This document shows, piece by piece, positions 59,339 through 64,000 of a stretch of 64,000 nucleotides of DNA; the first letter of the stretch is position 1, and each line of letters begins with the position of its first letter. Below the pieces are notes generated by a model, which saw nothing but the letters and a program-made list of their open reading frames with translations, was not told where the DNA came from and made no database searches. Origin of the DNA: CAYRES01 sp964423425 (GTDB taxonomy: Bacteria; Actinomycetota; Thermoleophilia; RBG-16-64-13); NCBI GenBank assembly GCA_964423425.1, contig CAYRES010000004.1:1-64000 (forward strand), given 5' to 3'. The translations under genes and the position numbers were made by a program.

Positions 59339-59896
59339 CTAGATGTTGAGTCTGGCCAGGTGGGGGAGGTTGCGATGGAGTTGGTGGTAGTCGAAACCAT
59401 AACCCACGAAGAAGCAGTCGGGCACGGTGAAGCCGGTGTACTTCACCGGGACTTCCACCAGGCGCCGGTGCGGCCTGTCGAGTAATGTGCAGACATTGAG
59501 AGACCGTAGTTCGCGGGACTCCAGGAAGCGGGTGATGTAGTAGAGCGTGAGGCCGGTGTCGATGATGTCTTCGACGATGATCACATCTTTCCCGGTGAGC
59601 GGCTGCTCCGTATCCTTGGTGATGCGGATGGTGGGGCGATCGGCTCGTTTGTGATCTTGCTGGTACGAGGTGATCGCCATGTACTCCATCTCCAGAGGAA
59701 GGTGTATAGCCCGGGCCAAGTCGGCGATGAAGAACACGGCCCCTTTGAGAATGGAGAGAAGGACGAGTTCCTTGCCTTCGTAATCGGCTGTGATCTCAGC
59801 ACCCAACTCATGGATTCGTGCCTTGAGGGTGCCTTGGTCGAGAAACGATTCTCCAATGACGGGGTCGTGACGAAGGGTCTCGTCTCGCGCCATCAT
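59339..59896 (-). CDS. hpt: Hypoxanthine phosphoribosyltransferase
   Basis: A 185-residue purine-salvage enzyme making IMP or GMP from PRPP. L-L-S-I-L-K-G-A near residue 46 and the PRPP loop V-I-I-V-E-D-I-I-D-T-G near 105-115 are diagnostic, as is D-C-F-F-V-G-Y-G-F-D-Y near 160. The start overlaps the upstream small gene by ATGA. Confidence 0.95.
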   Translation of the reverse strand: MMARDETLRHDPVIGESFLDQGTLKARIHELGAEITADYEGKELVLLSILKGAVFFIADLARAIHLPLEMEYMAITSYQQDHKRADRPTIRITKDTEQPLTGKDVIIVEDIIDTGLTLYYITRFLESRELRSLNVCTLLDRPHRRLVEVPVKYTGFTVPDCFFVGYGFDYHQLHRNLPHLARLNI

Positions 59897-60276
59897 TGCG
59901 GGTGCTCGAGGTCGAACTTCTTGGCCAACTGCACGAAGTCGCGCTTGTAGAGGAGCTTGATGCGAGTACCCGGATACTTCTCCTTCAGCTTGCGCACCTT
60001 TCGGTTCTTCTCGGTGACGAGTGACTGCTTCATCTGGGTGACCTCGATGTACAGGTCAAGCTCGGGCAGGTAGAAGTCGGGAGTGAAGGCCTCGAGGATG
60101 TTACCTTGCTCGTCTTGTTCAAGAATGAAGGTGCGCGGTTCGTATTGCCAGGGAATGGCATAATAGTCGAGTATTCGCGCCGCCTGAAGCTCGGTGTGAG
60201 TGGCGAAGCGGGGGGGCTTGTCGCCCCTGAAGTGATTGAAAACCGGCGTATTGACGGTCGGGGTTTCCTCGCTCAT
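59893..60276 (-). CDS. Small PD-(D/E)xK-like hypothetical protein
   Basis: A 127-residue protein. F-T-P-D-F-Y-L-P-E-L-D-L-Y-I-E-V-T near residue 64 resembles the D...E-x-K core of PD-(D/E)xK nucleases, but the last lysine is threonine, followed by Q-M-K. H-T-E-L-Q-A-A-R-I-L-D near 27 also fits that fold. It is coupled to hpt. A TAGAAT box (60293-60288) lies only 12 nt before the ATG and no ribosome site is seen, so the mRNA may be nearly leaderless. Confidence 0.65.
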   Translation of the reverse strand: MSEETPTVNTPVFNHFRGDKPPRFATHTELQAARILDYYAIPWQYEPRTFILEQDEQGNILEAFTPDFYLPELDLYIEVTQMKQSLVTEKNRKVRKLKEKYPGTRIKLLYKRDFVQLAKKFDLEHPQ

Positions 60277-60393
60277 CCTAAGTGGTAATTCTATCAGAAC
60301 GAGTTCCCGGCACCCCGGTGAGTGTCATCGTTGCTTTGCCATGTGATACCGTACCGGCGACTCGGTCCCTCCCTCATGCGTGCTGGAGAAACC

Positions 60394-61713
60394 ATGACTC
60401 ACACCCTCATCTATCCGGCGTACTCCGCCCACAATGAGCGCGGACATCTCACTCTCGACGGCTGCGACCTGGTCGATTTGGTCGACGAGTTCGGTTCTCC
60501 CTTGGCCGTGTACGAGGAGGAGACCATTCGTGATCAGTGCCGTAGGCTCCTGGAGGCCTTCGGCAGCCGTACCGATGATTTCGAGGTGATCTACGCGTCA
60601 AAAGCGTTCCCCTGTGTGGCGGCGCTGCAGCTGGTGGCCGAGGAAGGTCTCTCCCTCGACGTCTCGTCGGGGGGTGAGTATCATATGGCTGTCTGTGCCG
60701 GCTTTCCGCTGGACCGTGTCTTCTTCCATGGCAACAATAAGACGGCCAATGAACTCGCCTATGCGCTCGACCACGGTGTCGGGGTCGTGGTGGTCGACAG
60801 TTTCAGCGAACTCAGCATGCTCGAACGGATGGCGGAAGAGCGATCATTGCGCCAGAAGGTGCTCCTCAGGCTTACCCCGGGGGTGGAGGCTCATACGCAC
60901 CACTACATCCAGACCGGTCAGGAAGACTCGAAGTTCGGCTTCGGTCTGGCCGAGAATATCGGGCTCGAGGCCATTCACGCAGCCATGAAGGCTTCTCACC
61001 TCGATCTACTCGGCCTTCATGCGCACATAGGCAGCCAGATCTTTGAGCTGGCGGCCTTCAGAGCTGAGATTGCCGTGCTCGTCGACGTGATCCGCCAGGC
61101 CCATGAGCGATATGGATTCGAGTGCCGTTACCTCAATGTCGGTGGGGGTTTGGGTATCCGCTACACAGAAGAAGACGAGCCTTCCTCCATCGACGAGTAT
61201 GCTGAGATAAAGGTGAAGGGTGTGCAGGAGGAAATGAACTCGTTGGGCCTTCCTGTGCCCCGGGTACTTGTGGAACCTGGAAGGCTGTTGGTGGGCAAAG
61301 CCGGCGTCACCGCCTATCGGATCGGGGCGATCAAAGAAGTGCCCGGCATTCGCACCTATGTGAGTGTCGACGGGGGTATGAGTGACAACATCCGGCCCAT
61401 GCTGTACGGTGCCAAGTACGAGGCCATGCTCGCCAATCGCGCCGAGGAGGCGGCCGACACTGTCGTCACCATCGCCGGCAAGCACTGCGAGAGCAGCGAT
61501 ATCCTGGTGAAGGATGTGCGACTGCCCAAGCCTCGCATGGGCGATACGGTTGTCATTCCGGCCACCGGGGCGTACTGCTTTGCGATGGCCTCCAACTACA
61601 ACGGCAGTCCACGTCCGGCCGTGGTGTTTGTGCGCAATGGTGAGGCTCGCGTCGTGGTCGAGCGCGAGACCTACGACGACCTGGTTGCCAAGCACAGGCC
61701 TCTTCGGGGGTGA
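60394..61713 (+). CDS. lysA: Diaminopimelate decarboxylase
   Basis: Last step of lysine synthesis, 439 residues, PLP fold-type III. PLP lysine in Y-A-S-K-A-F near residue 69, H-G-N-N-K-T near 110, G-L-H-A-H-I-G-S-Q near 207, G-G-G-L-G near 250, E-P-G-R near 292, and the C-x-S-x-D substrate motif (H-C-E-S-S-D) near 367. GGAGAA precedes ATG 60394. hom follows 4 nt after the stop, an aspartate-family operon. Confidence 0.95.
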   Translation: MTHTLIYPAYSAHNERGHLTLDGCDLVDLVDEFGSPLAVYEEETIRDQCRRLLEAFGSRTDDFEVIYASKAFPCVAALQLVAEEGLSLDVSSGGEYHMAVCAGFPLDRVFFHGNNKTANELAYALDHGVGVVVVDSFSELSMLERMAEERSLRQKVLLRLTPGVEAHTHHYIQTGQEDSKFGFGLAENIGLEAIHAAMKASHLDLLGLHAHIGSQIFELAAFRAEIAVLVDVIRQAHERYGFECRYLNVGGGLGIRYTEEDEPSSIDEYAEIKVKGVQEEMNSLGLPVPRVLVEPGRLLVGKAGVTAYRIGAIKEVPGIRTYVSVDGGMSDNIRPMLYGAKYEAMLANRAEEAADTVVTIAGKHCESSDILVKDVRLPKPRMGDTVVIPATGAYCFAMASNYNGSPRPAVVFVRNGEARVVVERETYDDLVAKHRPLRG

Positions 61714-61717
61714 GGTG

Positions 61718-62986
61718 ATGGAAAGAGCTCGCATAGGTCTCCTGGGCTACGGCACAGTCGGTTCGAACGTGTACCGGCTTCTCGAGCGGGAGAGGAGCCA
61801 GATTCTGGAGGCGACCGGCGTCGACCTGGAAGTGGTGGGGATTGCCGAGCTCAATACCTCCAAGCACGGTGTGGGGGCCCCGCGGGAGCTCTTCTCCACC
61901 GATGCCGGGGCCGTCATCGCCCGCCCCGACGTAGATATTGTGGTTGAGCTTGTGGGAGGGGTGGAGACGGCCTTCATGTTGGTGCATACGGCGTTGTCCT
62001 CGGGTAAGAGCGTGGTCACCGCCAACAAGCAGCTCTTGGCGAACAGGGGCGGTCCGCTGTTCGAGCTGGCCAAGGAGAAGGGCCGGCAGATACGGTTCGA
62101 GGCTTCGGTTGCCGGCGCCGTACCCATTATCAAGGTCATGCGCGAGAGCATGATCGCGGCCGACCTGCACACTGTGTATGGAATCGTGAACGGCACCACC
62201 AACTACATCCTCACTGCCATGTACGCCGGGGAGGGGGACTACGCGAGTACCCTGGCGCAGGCCCAGCGCCTCGGTTATGCGGAGGCCGATCCCACCGACG
62301 ACGTGAGTGGTGGTGACGCGGCCGCCAAGATGGCCATCTTGGCCTCCATTGCGTTCAAGTCACGGGTCACCCTGGCCGACGTCCGCTACGAGGGCATCGA
62401 CAGGATCACGCCGGCCGATGTGCAATACGCGAAGGATTTTGGCTACGTTATCAAGCTGGTTGGAGCGGCACGGCTCGTCGAGGGGAGAGTGAATGTACAC
62501 GTGAGCCCGGCGCTTGTTCCCGAGGGGCACCCGCTGGCAGCGATCTCTGGCTCATACAACGCAGTGCTCATGCAGGGTCACTCCATCGACGAGATCATGC
62601 TCTCGGGACCGGGCGCCGGGGGCGTGCAGACGTCTTCTGCGGTTATCAGCGACATCGTCTCCATCGTAAGCACGAAGACTGCGGGCTTTCTTCAGAACTG
62701 CTCCTGCTATCGCCATCTGGACTTCTGTCCCGACGACGAATTGGAGTCGGCGTTCTTCATACGGGCGCAAGTGGAAGACCGGGCGGGTGTGCTCTCTCAG
62801 ATCTCCTCGGTGTTCGGGGAGCACGATGTGTCTATCGAGAGCATGATCCAGAAGGGCCACGGGGAGCAGGCCGAGTTGGTGTTTGTCACCCACCCCACGA
62901 AGGAGCATAACGCCACGGCGGCTCTCCGGGCAGTGGAGTCTTTGGCCTGTGTACGCGGAAGCACGATGGCCATTCGCGTTCTTTGA
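61718..62986 (+). CDS. hom: Homoserine dehydrogenase
   Basis: Reduces aspartate semialdehyde to homoserine (threonine/methionine branch). In 422 residues: L-G-Y-G-T-V-G near 8, A-N-K-Q-L near 106, G-I-V-N-G-T-T-N-Y near 165 and E-A-D-P-T-x-D near 195; the C-terminal ACT domain (about 350-420, V-E-D-R-A-G-V-L) suggests feedback control by an amino acid. ATG 61718 with GAGGTG just upstream. Confidence 0.95.
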   Translation: MERARIGLLGYGTVGSNVYRLLERERSQILEATGVDLEVVGIAELNTSKHGVGAPRELFSTDAGAVIARPDVDIVVELVGGVETAFMLVHTALSSGKSVVTANKQLLANRGGPLFELAKEKGRQIRFEASVAGAVPIIKVMRESMIAADLHTVYGIVNGTTNYILTAMYAGEGDYASTLAQAQRLGYAEADPTDDVSGGDAAAKMAILASIAFKSRVTLADVRYEGIDRITPADVQYAKDFGYVIKLVGAARLVEGRVNVHVSPALVPEGHPLAAISGSYNAVLMQGHSIDEIMLSGPGAGGVQTSSAVISDIVSIVSTKTAGFLQNCSCYRHLDFCPDDELESAFFIRAQVEDRAGVLSQISSVFGEHDVSIESMIQKGHGEQAELVFVTHPTKEHNATAALRAVESLACVRGSTMAIRVL

Positions 62987-63050
62987 GTGGTGGTGCGTTC
63001 ACGGAGCGGTGACTGAAGCTCAAGCGAGGCAAGAGAGGAAGAAGGCTATC

Positions 63051-63851
63051 GTGGCTCCAAGAAGGGCGCAGGCACGCATAGTGCATCTGTCGGATATCCA
63101 TGCCGGGTCCCAGTACTTCGTCCCCAATCTGCTTGAACGGGCCCTGGTGGAGATCAACGACATGTCGGCGGACATCGTGGTGGTGACGGGCGATCTCACC
63201 AACATGGGCTATCGCCAAGAGTTTCGAGAAGCCTCGGAGTATCTCACCCGCCTGCACTGCGACGACGTGCTCGTGGTACCCGGCAATCATGACAGCAGGA
63301 ATGTGGGCTATACGCACTTCGAGCGCATCTTTGGCCACGAACGCACCATTCGCAAGAGCGGTGTCACCATTGTCGGAATCGATTCCACCGAGCCCGATCT
63401 CGACAACGGAAGGGTGGGGCGGGGCAGCTACGATCGCGTGCGGGAGACTTTCCTGGAGGCGCCGGAGGACTTCAAGATCTTCGCACTCCATCACCACCTT
63501 CTCCCGATTCCAGGCACCGGCCGGGAAAGGAACGTGGTCCACGATGCCGGGGATGTGCTCGAGCTCCTGCTCGAGGTGGGAGTCAATCTGGTGCTTTCCG
63601 GACACAAGCACGTTCCCTATGTCTGGCGGCTGGAAGGCATGTTTGTCGTGAACACCGGTACCGTCTCCACGCTGCGCCTGCGCGGCGACACCAAGCCCTG
63701 CTATGTCGTCATCGATATCGACGGCAGTCAAGTGGTCATCACCCGCAGGTACCCATTCCATGGGGGTGAGGTCGTGGTTGAATTCGATGCCTGCACGGCC
63801 ACATATACCCGGCATGAGTCCCACATGGACCGCATTCTGGCGGAATCCTGA
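63051..63851 (+). CDS. Calcineurin-like metallophosphoesterase
   Basis: A 266-residue phosphoesterase with the five family blocks: D-I-H-A-G near residue 14, G-D-L-T-N near 46, G-N-H-D near 80, H-H-H near 147 and G-H-K-H near 183. Relatives include CpdA-like cyclic-nucleotide phosphodiesterases; substrate unknown. GTG 63051 is supported by GAGAGGAAGAAGG. The stop overlaps the next start (TGATG). Confidence 0.88.
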   Translation: MAPRRAQARIVHLSDIHAGSQYFVPNLLERALVEINDMSADIVVVTGDLTNMGYRQEFREASEYLTRLHCDDVLVVPGNHDSRNVGYTHFERIFGHERTIRKSGVTIVGIDSTEPDLDNGRVGRGSYDRVRETFLEAPEDFKIFALHHHLLPIPGTGRERNVVHDAGDVLELLLEVGVNLVLSGHKHVPYVWRLEGMFVVNTGTVSTLRLRGDTKPCYVVIDIDGSQVVITRRYPFHGGEVVVEFDACTATYTRHESHMDRILAES

Positions 63852-64000
63852 TGCCGCGGGCCGTCGTCCTTATCGACGGTGAGCACTATCCGCCCGTGGT
63901 GGCCGAGGCACTTGTATCGCTCGGGCGGGAGTACGAGGTGGTTGCCGCCGTCTTCCTGGGCGGAACAGAGAAGATCAAGGGAGACGATCTGCAGGAAGAA
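63851..64000 (+). CDS. Cyclic 2,3-diphosphoglycerate synthetase-like protein, N-terminal part
   Basis: Only the first 50 codons are in the window. V-V-L-I-D-G-E-H-Y-P-P-V at residues 5-16 and A-A-V-F-L-G-G-T-E-K near 32-41 recall the start of 2,3-diphosphoglycerate synthetase/cyclic-2,3-DPG synthetase proteins, known from methanogens and some actinobacteria. The match is from recognition of these two motifs only. It is coupled to the phosphoesterase gene by a one-base overlap. Confidence 0.6.
   Translation, partial: MPRAVVLIDGEHYPPVVAEALVSLGREYEVVAAVFLGGTEKIKGDDLQEE

Noticed and set aside
1..64000. CRISPR arrays, prophage, insertion sequences
   Set aside because: No regularly spaced repeats, integrase, transposase or terminal inverted repeats were found; short palindromes are isolated hairpins.

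Overview
The window is 64 kb of high-GC DNA with dense, often translationally coupled genes (repeated ATGA overlaps), many GTG/TTG starts with strong purine-rich ribosome sites, and GC-rich hairpins without U-tracts as terminators. Gene content suggests a deep-branching, probably anaerobic or facultative actinobacterium. The clues are two indolepyruvate:ferredoxin oxidoreductases, an FrhB-like iron-sulfur flavoprotein, a molybdenum hydroxylase, a reductive-dehalogenase-like protein, an LLM (F420/FMN) oxidoreductase and a probable selenoprotein. The phylum call is inference from gene content; there is no rRNA here.

Layout. 1-6.4 kb: a nucleotidyltransferase-fold protein, nagB, a nitroreductase, and a minus-strand set of exported proteins including a DUF916-like and a WxL-like protein. 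6.7-14.6 kb: amidohydrolase, CAP-SLH surface protein, glycogen branching enzyme, Kef-type antiporter, YgjP-like metallopeptidase. 14.7-20.6 kb (minus): racemase-like protein, iorA, iorB, gdhA and an aminotransferase, an amino-acid oxidation set. 20.8-24.9 kb: threonine aldolase, FadR-type regulator, then an aminotransferase and a fumarylacetoacetase-like hydrolase. 25.3-34.3 kb (plus): one long coupled operon of FrhB-like protein, second IorA and IorB, a three-subunit molybdenum hydroxylase and a class V aminotransferase-fold enzyme. 34.4-39.8 kb: a branched-chain amino-acid type ABC transporter in which permease LivM and both ATPases LivG and LivF are one 933-residue polypeptide, behind a strong promoter and a folded leader. 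40-46 kb: tryptophanase, cytoplasmic RdhA-like protein, MFS and EamA transporters, LLM oxidoreductase. 46-53 kb: selenocysteine DsbA/FrnE-like protein, degenerate HIT protein, MBL hydrolase, DUF6485, rmuC, small membrane proteins, ferritin, DUF4388. 53-64 kb: housekeeping genes (rlmH, argS, mutM, tRNA-Gly, CstR-like regulator with trxB, hpt, lysA, hom, phosphoesterase, start of a cyclic-2,3-DPG-synthetase-like gene).

How the parts fit. The 14-41 kb stretch reads as amino-acid catabolism: uptake (Liv), deamination (gdh, aminotransferases, tryptophanase, threonine aldolase), ferredoxin-linked oxidation of 2-oxo acids (two IOR), and possible ring hydroxylation and C-C hydrolysis (Mo hydroxylase, FAH family). 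A palindrome GTGGTCTA-N5-right half recurs upstream of the FAH/IOR2 divergon and on the liv promoter, suggesting one regulator.

Most notable: an in-frame UGA at the catalytic cysteine of a DsbA/FrnE-like protein (46537-46539) with a bacterial SECIS-like hairpin 14 nt downstream; the LivM-LivG-LivF fusion with one degenerate ATP site; a candidate small RNA with its own promoter and U6 terminator at 56.2-56.4 kb; and a three-way-junction leader on the liv operon.
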